Assembly: GCA_964571965.1 (NCBI GenBank)
Contig: CAZNFQ010000002.1
Coordinates: 1 to 64,000 of the forward strand
DNA length: 64,000 bases
Reading direction: 5' to 3'
Origin: Sabulitectum sp964571965
GTDB lineage: Bacteria > Fermentibacterota > Fermentibacteria > Fermentibacterales > JCC-6
This document shows positions 44,297 through 51,970 of this stretch, in pieces. How positions within the stretch are numbered: position 1 is the first letter of the stretch; each line of letters opens with the position of its first letter. The notes below the pieces were generated by a model. The model saw nothing but the letters and a program-made list of their open reading frames with translations. It was not told the DNA's origin and searched no databases. The position numbers and the translations under genes were made by a program.

Positions 44297-44349
44297 ATGT
44301 TTCTATCATATCATATGCATGATAAAAAAGACAGCCTCTGGAGGCCTTA

Positions 44350-44772
44350 ATGAGTACCATTTCGCTTGTTGTAGTTCTGTTCCGGGGTTTTGTTCCAATA
44401 AACGGGTTTTCGGATTTGGATGCGCTGGCAGCACCCACGGACTTCGGATTTCTCGTTATAGAGTCGGGTAGCACCGAAGATGACACGGAGCTGATGTCAG
44501 CGGTTGAGAATGGCCTTGATGAAATGTCCGTTCCCGACAGTTGCGAAGTGAAGCTTTACACAATTTCGCCGGGATCGGCAGGGTACCCCGAGGTGGCCCG
44601 TCTGGCAGGCAGTTACAACGGTTTTCCCGCGGTTGTAACCATTGTCGGACACTGCGGTTTCATTGAGCTCGATACAGAATTCCTGGTTTCGGAGATGGAG
44701 GATGCCTGGTACAGGTGGGGCAGCGGGGGCTCCATGGGTATATGCAACCACTGCAGAAGGTGCAATCCATAA
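44350..44772 (+). CDS. Unknown 140-residue protein with a C-terminal cysteine cluster
   Basis: Not recognised. GGAGG lies 5 bases before the ATG at 44350, supporting real translation. The N-terminus (STISLVVVLFRGFVP) is mildly hydrophobic. The middle has alpha/beta character with FPAVVTIVGHCG, reminiscent of the cis-proline strand of thioredoxin-like folds, but there is no CxxC at the usual place. The protein ends GICNHCRRCNP, a C-x2-C-x2-C motif suited to metal binding. It is divergent from the CotH genes. Confidence 0.7.
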   Translation: MSTISLVVVLFRGFVPINGFSDLDALAAPTDFGFLVIESGSTEDDTELMSAVENGLDEMSVPDSCEVKLYTISPGSAGYPEVARLAGSYNGFPAVVTIVGHCGFIELDTEFLVSEMEDAWYRWGSGGSMGICNHCRRCNP

Positions 44773-44797
44773 AAAAAGGGGCGGCAACAGCCGCCCC
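44771..44797 (-). terminator. Rho-independent terminator of the sugar-isomerase-like gene
   Basis: Read on the minus strand, GGGGCGGC (44797-44790) pairs perfectly with GCCGCCCC (44785-44778) around a 4-base loop and is followed by seven T residues. This is a textbook intrinsic terminator, placed 12 bases after the stop of the gene at 44810-45952. On the plus strand the A tract precedes the hairpin, so it does not serve the 140-residue gene. Confidence 0.93.
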
Positions 44798-44809
44798 TGA
44801 AACTGATTC

Positions 44810-45952
44810 CTACAACTCTGCAAAGGGATTCTCTGGAAGGTCGTTGTCTTTCCTCCAGGATTCCACCACAGGCCTGACATCTGTAACGAAGGCATCCCTG
44901 AGAATGTGGTTGGCTGCCACGGGATCCGGTTTCGTCTGGGCCTGCCTGAGTTCTTTCAGGTCAACCATTGAAGCCCTGGCAAGGGCATGCTGTGTGTTTT
45001 CCACTGCAGTGAGCAGGTTTTCCAGGGTTGGTCCCACCCTTGATTCAACTCTTAGCTGAATGCCGAGATCTTCAAGTGAGCAGAGGCCGGCATCTTCGGC
45101 CATGAGAATGTTAAGGAAAAGCCGGAAAAGGGCACCTGCGTCCAGTGAGCCTGCAGGAAGGGCCCCCATTCCAAGCCTGTTATCCGATATGGCAAGCCTT
45201 CCAAGCATCTTCTGATGAAGAAGGGAAATCGCAACGGATTCAAGACTTTCACCGGGGAGCAGCGAGCCTGTATCCAGAAGGAGTCTGCAGGAGTGAAGGG
45301 TTTCCCGGCACATCCAGGCTGCCGTTCCCCAGTCCGGTACTGCGGTTCCGCAGTAGGAAGGACCGTAGGGTCTGAAGCTGAGGAGCATGCTCTCGCTTTT
45401 CCTGACCTTCATTCCTATCTGCCTGAGACCCTTGAGAATGCTGTCCAGCATGTCGACTGTGTTTTTCTCTCCGGGGGAATCGATGCCGTCGGGTATCCAC
45501 AGTCCCAGCTGTCGGCACTTTACGTCCCTCATTACCTGAAGGGTGGAGATAACCTGGTTTATGGAAGCCACACGCACCTCGGGGTAGGGGGAAGTCAGTG
45601 TGCCGTACATGAGCCTGTGGTTCAGAACTCCACGTTTTCTGGGAATGTGCAGGTCTGCCACCATCGTTGCAGCGTTCAGCCCGTTCTTCTCAAGGGCGGC
45701 AAGCACGGTTTCCACGTCTTCCTTGCCCCTGACATCGCCGGGGCAGGAAAGAACGACATCGGATCCCTTGCCTGTTATGGCTGCCACCTTGCCCAGGAGG
45801 TCAAGTTTATCGGTTACAGTTGTGGGATCCGTATCGGTTTTGTAAACCGCCCAGTTGCTGGCGGCTCTGGATACGGACCTGGTTGAAGCAATAAGATTAA
45901 GTTTTTGAAGTCTCTCCTTGACCGTTTTCAATTTATCACCGTTCCCCTTCAT
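44810..45952 (-). CDS. L-rhamnose-isomerase-fold protein with degenerate active site
   Basis: A 380-residue TIM-barrel protein. VPDWGTAAWMCRETL (205-219), LLLDTGSLLPGESLE (224-238), SLDAGALFRLFL and the C-terminal RDAFVTDVRPVVE align well with Pseudomonas-type L-rhamnose isomerases as I recall them. Most catalytic ligands differ: the metal Glu is replaced by Ser192, the His after the retained Asp227 by Ser230, and the His before SDN by Ala. It may be a pseudoenzyme or a new activity. It stands alone, with its own terminator. Confidence 0.75.
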   Translation of the reverse strand: MKGNGDKLKTVKERLQKLNLIASTRSVSRAASNWAVYKTDTDPTTVTDKLDLLGKVAAITGKGSDVVLSCPGDVRGKEDVETVLAALEKNGLNAATMVADLHIPRKRGVLNHRLMYGTLTSPYPEVRVASINQVISTLQVMRDVKCRQLGLWIPDGIDSPGEKNTVDMLDSILKGLRQIGMKVRKSESMLLSFRPYGPSYCGTAVPDWGTAAWMCRETLHSCRLLLDTGSLLPGESLESVAISLLHQKMLGRLAISDNRLGMGALPAGSLDAGALFRLFLNILMAEDAGLCSLEDLGIQLRVESRVGPTLENLLTAVENTQHALARASMVDLKELRQAQTKPDPVAANHILRDAFVTDVRPVVESWRKDNDLPENPFAEL

Positions 45953-46000
45953 GTAATTCTATAGTATATGGAAAAGTAGCTCTGCCTTAAATCTTCTCAA

Positions 46001-47527
46001 TTATCCCTCTCGAGTCCAGTAGGGATTCCCCCCGAGAAGTCTGTCGTTTTTACCGGATTCTATCATGAAGAGAGTCTTTCCTGTATTGTCTGCCAGATCC
46101 CCAGGAAGGATCGATCGAGGGGATGAGGTACCGGAAATAATGTCTGCTGCCAGACCATGAGTATAAGCGGCAAGGCGCAGTGCATCGTATCCGGAGCACC
46201 CCTGTGCCATGAAACCTGCCACCATACCGGCCAGTATGTCGCCTGTTCCACCGGTTGACAGACCGTGGTTGCCCGAGGGAATAAGAGTTCTGCCCCCCTC
46301 GGGGGAAAATGCCTGCGAGGGCTTGCCTTTAAGAAGAACAGAGGTTCCAAGGGCCTTCGAGGTTTTTTCAGCGGCGGAGAACCGGGCATTGAGGTCATCA
46401 CCGCAGCCTGTGAGCCTCTTCAGTTCACCGGGATGAGGCGTAATGACCGTTTCCGAAGAATAGGTCCTTAGCATGTCTGCCAGTCCCGCATCGATCACAT
46501 TGAGGCCGTCTGCATCAAGAACAAGGGGCACGTTCCATGTTCCGAGAATGTGCCTGATTATCCTGGCAGTGCTGTCAGTTGCTCCCATTCCCGGTCCTGT
46601 GAGCACAACTGAGTATTCAGAGGGCTCTGGAAGAGAGGTCACATCCCCCGGCAGAAAATAGGTACACAGGGTCTCCGGTATTCTCCCTGAAACAGCAGGG
46701 GAAGCCGGAAGGGGAACACAAAGCTCCACAAGTCCGCACCCGGACCGGAGAGCACCCATGGCTGCCATCATTGCGGCTCCGGGCATCTTTTCCGATCCTG
46801 CCAGTACAAGGACCTTTCCGAAGGTCCCCTTGTGGCTGTCAACCGGTCTTTCCGGAAGAAGGGTTCTGGCAAAGGGCATGTTCATTACGCGCCTTAGGTT
46901 GTTTTCCGGAATGTGTATCCCTATGTCCCACAAAAGAAGAGATCCGGTCATTCCACATCCGGGAGGGATCAGCTGCCCCAGCTTCGGTGCCGCAAAGGTT
47001 ACGGTTACATCAGCCTTAACCGCGGATTTGTCTGTTTTGCCGGTGAGGCCGTCCACACCGGTTGCTATGTCTGCTGCCAGAACAGGGGCGCCCAGTCCTG
47101 AACACTCCACAGCGAGATCCAGTGTGCCGCCCCTGAGGTTGCCGGTGAAACCCACTCCCAGAAGTGCGTCCACAGCAAGGGAGGCAGATATCTGGGGCTC
47201 GTGGGATATCCTGCCTCCGGCAAAGATGAACCTTTCCATGTTCACCCTGCAGTCATCGGTGATATTGCTTGAGGGTCCGAAGGAAGGCCTGACCACAACG
47301 TTGTAACCCTTTTCCATAAGCAGTCGTGCGGAAACGAATCCGTCGCCTCCATTGTTGCCGGGTCCTGCATAGACCACAACGGTTCCTTTTGAGGCGGACA
47401 CCATTCGGGCGGCTGTTTCGGCTATAGCTGCGCCGGCCCTGTCCATGAGGACCAGGCCGGGAGTGCCGGCGTTGATAGTACTCCGGTCAATTTCCGAGAT
47501 CTCCGGAGGAGTCAGCCAGAATGCCAT
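46001..47527 (-). CDS. nnr: Bifunctional NAD(P)H-hydrate epimerase / ADP-dependent dehydratase
   Basis: Repairs hydrated NAD(P)H. The 508-residue product is a fusion: the N-terminal epimerase (NnrE) has YAGPGNNGGDGFVSARLL; the C-terminal ribokinase-like dehydratase (NnrD) has VLDADGLNVID, VITPHPGELKRL and STGGTGDILAGMVAGF. I use the ATG at 47527 with GGAAAGGGG upstream; a longer frame to 47614 is less likely. It starts 2 bases into the acpS stop, making it part of the ribosomal-protein operon's tail. Confidence 0.94.
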   Translation of the reverse strand: MAFWLTPPEISEIDRSTINAGTPGLVLMDRAGAAIAETAARMVSASKGTVVVYAGPGNNGGDGFVSARLLMEKGYNVVVRPSFGPSSNITDDCRVNMERFIFAGGRISHEPQISASLAVDALLGVGFTGNLRGGTLDLAVECSGLGAPVLAADIATGVDGLTGKTDKSAVKADVTVTFAAPKLGQLIPPGCGMTGSLLLWDIGIHIPENNLRRVMNMPFARTLLPERPVDSHKGTFGKVLVLAGSEKMPGAAMMAAMGALRSGCGLVELCVPLPASPAVSGRIPETLCTYFLPGDVTSLPEPSEYSVVLTGPGMGATDSTARIIRHILGTWNVPLVLDADGLNVIDAGLADMLRTYSSETVITPHPGELKRLTGCGDDLNARFSAAEKTSKALGTSVLLKGKPSQAFSPEGGRTLIPSGNHGLSTGGTGDILAGMVAGFMAQGCSGYDALRLAAYTHGLAADIISGTSSPRSILPGDLADNTGKTLFMIESGKNDRLLGGNPYWTREG

Positions 47528-47528
47528 A

Positions 47529-47882
47529 TTAACCCCTTTCCGACAACACGGCGCAGGTAAAGGTTCTCTGCTCTCCACAGGCGGCGGAGAGGTGTATTTT
47601 CCTGCCCCGGGCAAGTTCCTGTGCGCGGCCGAAAAGCTCAGCCTTCATTGTTTTTCCATCAAGGTAGATTTGGATGTCATGCCAGGAAAGACGGTGGTCA
47701 AACCCCGTTCCCAGGGCCTTTGCAATTGATTCCTTAGCGGAAAAGATTACTGCAAGATCACAGAGAGATTCCGCGGAGGACAGCTCCTCTGAAGAGAAAA
47801 TCCTTTCTTTGAGCCGGCCGCCGTTCCTGGTTATTGAACGCAGAAAACGGTGATTCTCCACAACGTCTGTTCCCGCTTCCAT
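47529..47882 (-). CDS. acpS: Holo-acyl-carrier-protein synthase
   Basis: Transfers phosphopantetheine from CoA to acyl carrier protein. The 117-residue product has the family's Mg-binding Asp in MEAGTDVVENHRF, the helix VIFSAKESIAKALGTG with its conserved Glu, and the C-terminal HLSAACGEQRTFTCAVL. The ATG at 47882 has GGGAGG 5 bases upstream. The usual G(I/V)D motif reads GTD. The nnr start overlaps its stop, as is common for acpS-nnr pairs. Confidence 0.92.
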   Translation of the reverse strand: MEAGTDVVENHRFLRSITRNGGRLKERIFSSEELSSAESLCDLAVIFSAKESIAKALGTGFDHRLSWHDIQIYLDGKTMKAELFGRAQELARGRKIHLSAACGEQRTFTCAVLSERG

Positions 47883-47936
47883 TATCCTCCCTGAAAGAAA
47901 CAACAGAGTTTAAGATAGTTGAAAGGTACACGGGTG

Positions 47937-48944
47937 TCAGCAGGAAAGGGGGCAGAGCTCCGTTCCCTCCCACCTTGGAAAAGCGTTGCAGGAAAGAGAG
48001 GAACGTATTCCGGGGTTATGGCTGAGGGCAGAGAGGGCAGCCCTGCCCACCATTACCGCATTGTCCATGGTGTGTTCAAGGGGGGGCATGAACAGCTTAA
48101 GGTTTCTCTTTCGGCAGCTGGTGATGAATTTCCGGCGAAGAAGACTGTTTGCGGAGACTCCCCCTGCCACAAGCACAGAGCTTGCCTTCAGGGGAACGGT
48201 CTGGTAGAGGGTTTTTGACACAAGAAGATCACAGACCGTTTTGCGGAATGAAGCTGCAAGGTCGGAAGCGGTAACTTCGCCGGATTCCCAGGATAGTCTT
48301 ACCGCTGTTTTGAGACCGCTGAAGCTGAATTCAGGATTCTTTCTGCTCCCAAGGGGAGAAGGAAGGTCCACCGCAGTTGGATCTCCCTTTTCTGCCAGCT
48401 CGTCGATGATCCTGCCCCCGGGATAACCCAGGCCCATGAGTTTTGCTGTTTTATCGAAGGCTTCTCCTGCTGCGTCATCCCTGGTCGACCCAAGAAGCTT
48501 GCAGGAATTCCAGGAATCCATGTGAAAGATCATGGTATGTCCGCCGCTGGCCAGCAGCGCCACAGCGGGAAACTCAACCGGGGACGAATGATGTATGTGC
48601 AGGTGGGCTGCAAGATGGTTGATGCCCAGGAATGGTCTTCCAAGGGCGAAGGCAAGGGACTTGGTATAGGAAAGCCCTACTAGAAGGGATCCGGTAAGCC
48701 CGGGTCCTGCAGTTGCCGAGAAAACACTGATATCCGAAAGGGAGGTGCCGGCTTCCGCCAGCACCTCCCGTACAAGTCCGGGTAGCACGGACATGTGCAG
48801 CCTTGAGGCAATCTCCGGCACAACACCCCCATGCATGGAATGATCACACTGGGTGAAAACCCTCTCGGCAAGTACGTTCCCTGTGCCGTCGAGAACCGCT
48901 GCGGCTGAGTCATCACAGGATGTCTCCACGGCAAGAACCTTCAT
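47937..48944 (-). CDS. tsaD: tRNA N6-adenosine threonylcarbamoyltransferase TsaD
   Basis: Catalytic component for t6A37 in ANN-decoding tRNAs, 335 residues, ASKHA fold. The N-terminal VLAVETSCDDSAAAV and the metal-binding HxxxH of NHLAAHLHIHH are present, as is LVAGGVSANSLLRRKF. Length is normal. Its ATG shares one base with the rplI stop (TGATG type overlap), and acpS follows after 54 bases. The TsaB/TsaE/TsaC partners are not in the window. Confidence 0.96.
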   Translation of the reverse strand: MKVLAVETSCDDSAAAVLDGTGNVLAERVFTQCDHSMHGGVVPEIASRLHMSVLPGLVREVLAEAGTSLSDISVFSATAGPGLTGSLLVGLSYTKSLAFALGRPFLGINHLAAHLHIHHSSPVEFPAVALLASGGHTMIFHMDSWNSCKLLGSTRDDAAGEAFDKTAKLMGLGYPGGRIIDELAEKGDPTAVDLPSPLGSRKNPEFSFSGLKTAVRLSWESGEVTASDLAASFRKTVCDLLVSKTLYQTVPLKASSVLVAGGVSANSLLRRKFITSCRKRNLKLFMPPLEHTMDNAVMVGRAALSALSHNPGIRSSLSCNAFPRWEGTELCPLSC

Positions 48945-49390
48945 CAGGCCTGGGCCTCTACCTTTACGGTGACGTCTTCATGGATGTCTCCGTGTACTTT
49001 TATCTTCACCTTGTGTTCTCCCAGGTTCTTGATGTGTGCAGAGAGGATAACCTGGGTTCTGTCGATGTCGAATTCCTTCTCGGTGAGAGCGGCGGCTATT
49101 TCCCTCTCCCCGATCCCGCCATAGAGCTGTCCGTTTTCGTCGGCGGTGGCTGAGAATGAAAGCACGGTATCCCTTAGCTTTGCCGCAACAGCTTCCGCTG
49201 CTTTGTTCTCTTCGGCTGCTTTCTTCTCTGAAGCTGCCTTCAGAGATGCTGCCATTTTCATGGAGCCAGCCGTTGCTATGACGCCGAGTTTTCTGGGGAT
49301 CAGATAGTTCCTGGCGTAGCCGGGAGCCACGCTGACCACGTCGCCTGCGGAACCAAGCGTATCAACGGTCTTTATCAGAAGAATCTTCAT
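48944..49390 (-). CDS. rplI: 50S ribosomal protein L9
   Basis: L9 of 148 residues. It opens MKILLIKTVDTLGSAGDVVSVAPGYARNYLIPRKLG-like, the classical N-terminal domain with GYARNYLIP, then the long central helix rich in Ala/Glu/Lys and the C-terminal domain LYGGIGEREIAAAL. It overlaps the DUF2232 gene by 29 bases and is part of the rpsF-ssb-rpsR operon. Confidence 0.96.
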   Translation of the reverse strand: MKILLIKTVDTLGSAGDVVSVAPGYARNYLIPRKLGVIATAGSMKMAASLKAASEKKAAEENKAAEAVAAKLRDTVLSFSATADENGQLYGGIGEREIAAALTEKEFDIDRTQVILSAHIKNLGEHKVKIKVHGDIHEDVTVKVEAQA

Positions 49391-50246
49391 TTTTCATCCT
49401 TTCGGTCCTTTGATCTATTTTTGTCCTGAAATCGAACCAGGTGTCTAGAATCCCTGCAAGAAGAACCATTGCCGCCACCACGGGGATGGCAAAAAAGGCA
49501 CTGATCACAAGAAGAATAACCATTCCCGGAACAGCCCTTGCCCAGTGAACGGTGGTCTGGAGTCCCTCTATGAAGTAGGGAAGAGAAGAGAAGAGCAGCA
49601 GGTTTCCCGATGCTCTTAACAGAAGAGGAGGAACTTCGGAACTTCTGGAGTAGACTATGGCAAGAAGGCACATGATCGGTATCCATGCCGTTCCCCAGTG
49701 CATTCGGAAACGGGCAGGAACGGTGAGCTGTGGATAAGCCTTTGCAATACCCGGTAGTGAACGGAAGAAAAGAACGGCTGCAATGGCTCCTGCGGTGAGT
49801 TGAATTGCCCCTATGCCGGGAGAGTAGTGTACTATCAGGAAAAACACCCGGTCGATCACCGCGGTTTCCATACCGGCTGAAAGGTAAACCTCTCTGAGTG
49901 GCTCCAGATCCTGTTCCCCTATGTTCATGAAACCGGGGAAAGCCAGAGACAGTAGAGCACCTGCCAGAAGGGTCAGACCTGCTGTCCAGTAAAGGGTTTT
50001 CATGAGGGAAAACCCGGAACCGGCTGCAATGGCAGCCGTTGCTGCACACACTGCAGTTACGCCTGCGCCGTGGAAACCGGTGAAATACCATACCGCAAAG
50101 AGAAGAACCGCCGTAAGGGACAGTCCCCTGCCCAGCCTGCCTGAGAGAAGGGAGGCGGACACGCCTGCTGCAAGGAAGGGAAGTCCTGTTATCAGGGCCA
50201 GCCCCCCCCATAGAAACATTCCGGCGCGGTTCTTTCCTGCTGTCAT
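49362..50246 (-). CDS. DUF2232 (YybS-like) membrane protein
   Basis: A 294-residue membrane protein with about eight hydrophobic segments covering nearly the whole length and a charged C-terminal tail. Its position between rpsR and rplI is where YybS/DUF2232 proteins are found in many bacteria, and the hydrophobic profile fits. The family has no established function. Its stop lies 28 bases inside rplI, so the two are probably coupled. Confidence 0.78.
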   Translation of the reverse strand: MTAGKNRAGMFLWGGLALITGLPFLAAGVSASLLSGRLGRGLSLTAVLLFAVWYFTGFHGAGVTAVCAATAAIAAGSGFSLMKTLYWTAGLTLLAGALLSLAFPGFMNIGEQDLEPLREVYLSAGMETAVIDRVFFLIVHYSPGIGAIQLTAGAIAAVLFFRSLPGIAKAYPQLTVPARFRMHWGTAWIPIMCLLAIVYSRSSEVPPLLLRASGNLLLFSSLPYFIEGLQTTVHWARAVPGMVILLVISAFFAIPVVAAMVLLAGILDTWFDFRTKIDQRTERMKNEDSSDKDR

Positions 50247-50252
50247 GGCTTT

Positions 50253-50507
50253 CTACCTGTAGTGTTCTCTTATGTAAGGAGCCAGTGCGAGGAATCTTGC
50301 GATCTTAAGCTCTCTTGCAACCATTCTCTGATGCTTGGCGCAGTTACCGCTTACACGCTTGGCTACGATCTTGCCCCTGTCGCTGATGTAACGCTGAACC
50401 ATTTTTTCATTCTTGTAAGAGATCTCCATTGTAGGGTTCATGCAGAAACGGCACTTTTTCTTTCTTGCCAGCTTCTTGATCCCCTTGCGCTTCTTACGGA
50501 TAGGCAT
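50253..50507 (-). CDS. rpsR: 30S ribosomal protein S18
   Basis: S18 of 84 residues, basic, with the conserved RISDRGKIVAKRVSGNCAKHQRMVARELKIARFLALAPY-type core (ISDRGKI and KHQR are the key parts). The N-terminal RKKCRFC stretch carries two cysteines (C-x2-C) and KRVSGNCAKHQR a third, suggesting a zinc-binding C+ form. It pairs with S6 on the small subunit; rpsF is three genes upstream. Confidence 0.96.
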   Translation of the reverse strand: MPIRKKRKGIKKLARKKKCRFCMNPTMEISYKNEKMVQRYISDRGKIVAKRVSGNCAKHQRMVARELKIARFLALAPYIREHYR

Positions 50508-50861
50508 CTATGCCTTCCTTTCTGTATAGAGTATTTCCACCCGGCGTGCCCTGAGAACGTTCTGATGGCGGAGGCCGCCGGCGTAATCTTCAATTTCCCT
50601 GTGTGCAAGTATTCCTTCAGCAAGTATTCCAGTTCCAACCAGAAGATGATCATCAAGGGCTCTGGCGGCTTTTCCCCAGATATCCACTCTGATCTCGTAA
50701 ACGGACTTTCCCGATTCTCTGTATTCACTCTCTACGGTGTTTTCCACCAGGAGATGGATAACGGAGATGCCCTTAAGGGTGGTGAAAATTCCGGTTCTCT
50801 TCTTCACTATGCCGGTTATCACCGCATAGTTGATCCCGGGAAGTCGTTTCTGAAGGCTCAT
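50508..50861 (-). CDS. Second SSB-like OB-fold protein
   Basis: A 117-residue protein with the layout of an SSB core: GINYAVITGIVKKRTGIF (strand 1), VIHLLVEN, VYEIRVDIWGKAARALDDHL (the WGK element of SSBs) and ILAEGILAHREIEDY. It lacks the acidic DDIPF tail needed to recruit partners. It lies 9 bases after the true ssb and abuts rpsR. It could be a PriB-like or accessory OB protein; the function is inferred only from the fold. Confidence 0.78.
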   Translation of the reverse strand: MSLQKRLPGINYAVITGIVKKRTGIFTTLKGISVIHLLVENTVESEYRESGKSVYEIRVDIWGKAARALDDHLLVGTGILAEGILAHREIEDYAGGLRHQNVLRARRVEILYTERKA

Positions 50862-50870
50862 TCCTGTCTC

Positions 50871-51314
50871 CTAGAACGGAATATCGTCGGAGTAGTCCGG
50901 TTCATCGGATGGCTCCGGATTCGGCGGACCGTCGGAACCGCCTGAATAAGAGGGCCTGTCTCCGGAATCACCGGTTTTCTCCAGCATCTGTACGCTTCTT
51001 GCAAGAATTTCCACACGGCTTCGTTTGGAGCCGTCCTGGGCATTCCACTGTGTGTACTGGAGCTCCCCTTCGATCATCACGGGACTTCCCTTGTGAAGTC
51101 TTGAGGACACTCTTTCAGCAAGCTGCCGCCATGTTACAACGTCCACGAAGCAGGTTTTGTCTTTCCAGTCTCCGTCACGGGAACGATAACGCTGGTTGCT
51201 GGCGATTCTGAAGTTGGCCACATGGGTTCCGTTCTCGAGGATGTTCGTTCTCGGGTCATCGGTAAGGTTGCCTGATATGAGAACCTTGTTGATGCTCGGA
51301 AGTCTTATGTCCAC
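50871..51314 (-). CDS. ssb: Single-stranded DNA-binding protein
   Basis: SSB of 147 residues. The OB fold shows INKVLISGNLTDDPR, VANFRIASNQRYRSRDGDW, CFVDVVTWRQLAERV and GSPVMIEGELQY. A short Gly/Pro/Ser linker leads to the protein-interaction tip DYSDDIPF. It lies 2 bases after rpsF, giving the widespread rpsF-ssb-rpsR arrangement with one extra SSB-like gene inserted. Confidence 0.97.
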   Translation of the reverse strand: MDIRLPSINKVLISGNLTDDPRTNILENGTHVANFRIASNQRYRSRDGDWKDKTCFVDVVTWRQLAERVSSRLHKGSPVMIEGELQYTQWNAQDGSKRSRVEILARSVQMLEKTGDSGDRPSYSGGSDGPPNPEPSDEPDYSDDIPF

Positions 51315-51316
51315 GG

Positions 51317-51658
51317 TTATTCACCCACCTGTGGGGTCGTCTGTGGTTTGCCGGAGGAACCCATTCTGGTGTTTCTGTCCTGGCGAAGGGTGAGGTGGCG
51401 AAGACAGTTGTCATTGATCCTGAGCATTTTGTCGATGGCCTCTTTCACCGTTGGTTCACCATTCCAGTGAACGATGTGATAAACGCCTTCGCTCTCTTTG
51501 AAAATGGGATACGCAAGCTGACGCCGTCCCCAGTCGTCCAGCCCGAGAAGTTCTCCCTCTCCGGATGAAACGATTTCCTGTACCTTGCCTGTTTCCTTCT
51601 GCAGTTCAGCTTCAGAGAGACTGGCATTCCAGATAAGCACTGTTTCATAGGTAGTCAA
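51317..51658 (-). CDS. rpsF: 30S ribosomal protein S6
   Basis: S6 of 113 residues. TYETVLIWNASLSEAELQ and DDWGRRQLAYPIFKESEGVYHIVHW are the family core. It starts with TTG at 51658, 9 bases after GGAGG; no ATG is suitably placed. The weak start and the structured leader directly upstream suggest translational control. It is the first gene of a nine-gene operon. Confidence 0.95.
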   Translation of the reverse strand: MTTYETVLIWNASLSEAELQKETGKVQEIVSSGEGELLGLDDWGRRQLAYPIFKESEGVYHIVHWNGEPTVKEAIDKMLRINDNCLRHLTLRQDRNTRMGSSGKPQTTPQVGE

Positions 51659-51833
51659 TTAACAAAGCCTCCTTCCGGCCCTGTTGGTGTGTAACCACAC
51701 CGGCCCGTAAAGGAGACAGACTGATCAGCCATGTCCGGGAACCCAGCGGTTCCAGCGCAAAGCGCTCTGCTCACGGGCCGGCGACTATTATTTCAGTCGC
51801 TTCGTCCCCGGATCCGTGTCCGGGGAAAGCAGC
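51659..51833 (-). ncRNA. Structured leader of the rpsF operon
   Basis: About 175 bases lie between the predicted transcription start and the rpsF TTG. On the minus strand there are five clear stems: a CCCCGGA/TCCGGGG hairpin, GCGACT/AGTCGC, AGCGC/GCGCT, GGAACC/GGTTCC, and GGTGTG/CACACC. A 9-bp long-range stem joins 51773-51781 with 51700-51708 (CCGGCCCGT/ACGGGCCGG). The latter segment can instead pair through GGCC with 51677-51680, right beside the ribosome site. Known rpsF leaders bind the S6:S18 complex; whether this one does is inference. Confidence 0.6.
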
Positions 51834-51838
51834 CCGCT

Positions 51839-51868
51839 ATTATGAAGAGAGAACCTGCTGTGAGTCAA
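51839..51868 (-). promoter_or_regulatory. Promoter of the rpsF-ssb-rpsR operon
   Basis: On the minus strand, -35 TTGACT (51868-51863) and -10 CATAAT (51844-51839) are separated by 18 bases; each matches the sigma-70 consensus at five of six positions. Transcription would start near 51833, just ahead of the structured leader. Confidence 0.7.
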
Positions 51869-51925
51869 GGCGTTTGGAATCAACATTGAGAATCCGGACC
51901 TCGAGGGAAGATTTTCAATGAAATA

Positions 51926-51947
51926 GGGGGCGGCAGTCGCCGCCCCC
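51926..51947 (-). terminator. Terminator after the C25 peptidase gene
   Basis: GGGGGCGGC (51926-51934) pairs perfectly with GCCGCCCCC (51939-51947) around AGTC. On the minus strand the stem is followed by TATTTCATT, a moderately T-rich tail. It lies 24 bases after the stop of the C25 peptidase gene, insulating it from the rpsF promoter. Confidence 0.8.
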
Positions 51948-51970
51948 CTGGGTAACTTATGTATCAGCGC

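Noticed and set aside
51721..51779. A 39-codon GTG-started leader peptide on the minus strand ahead of rpsF
   Set aside because: It overlaps the stems, lacks a ribosome site, and ends inside the rpsF start region; probably chance.
51661..51840. Possible tRNA or small stable RNA
   Set aside because: No T-loop or anticodon-arm pattern fits. The structures are better read as the rpsF operon leader.
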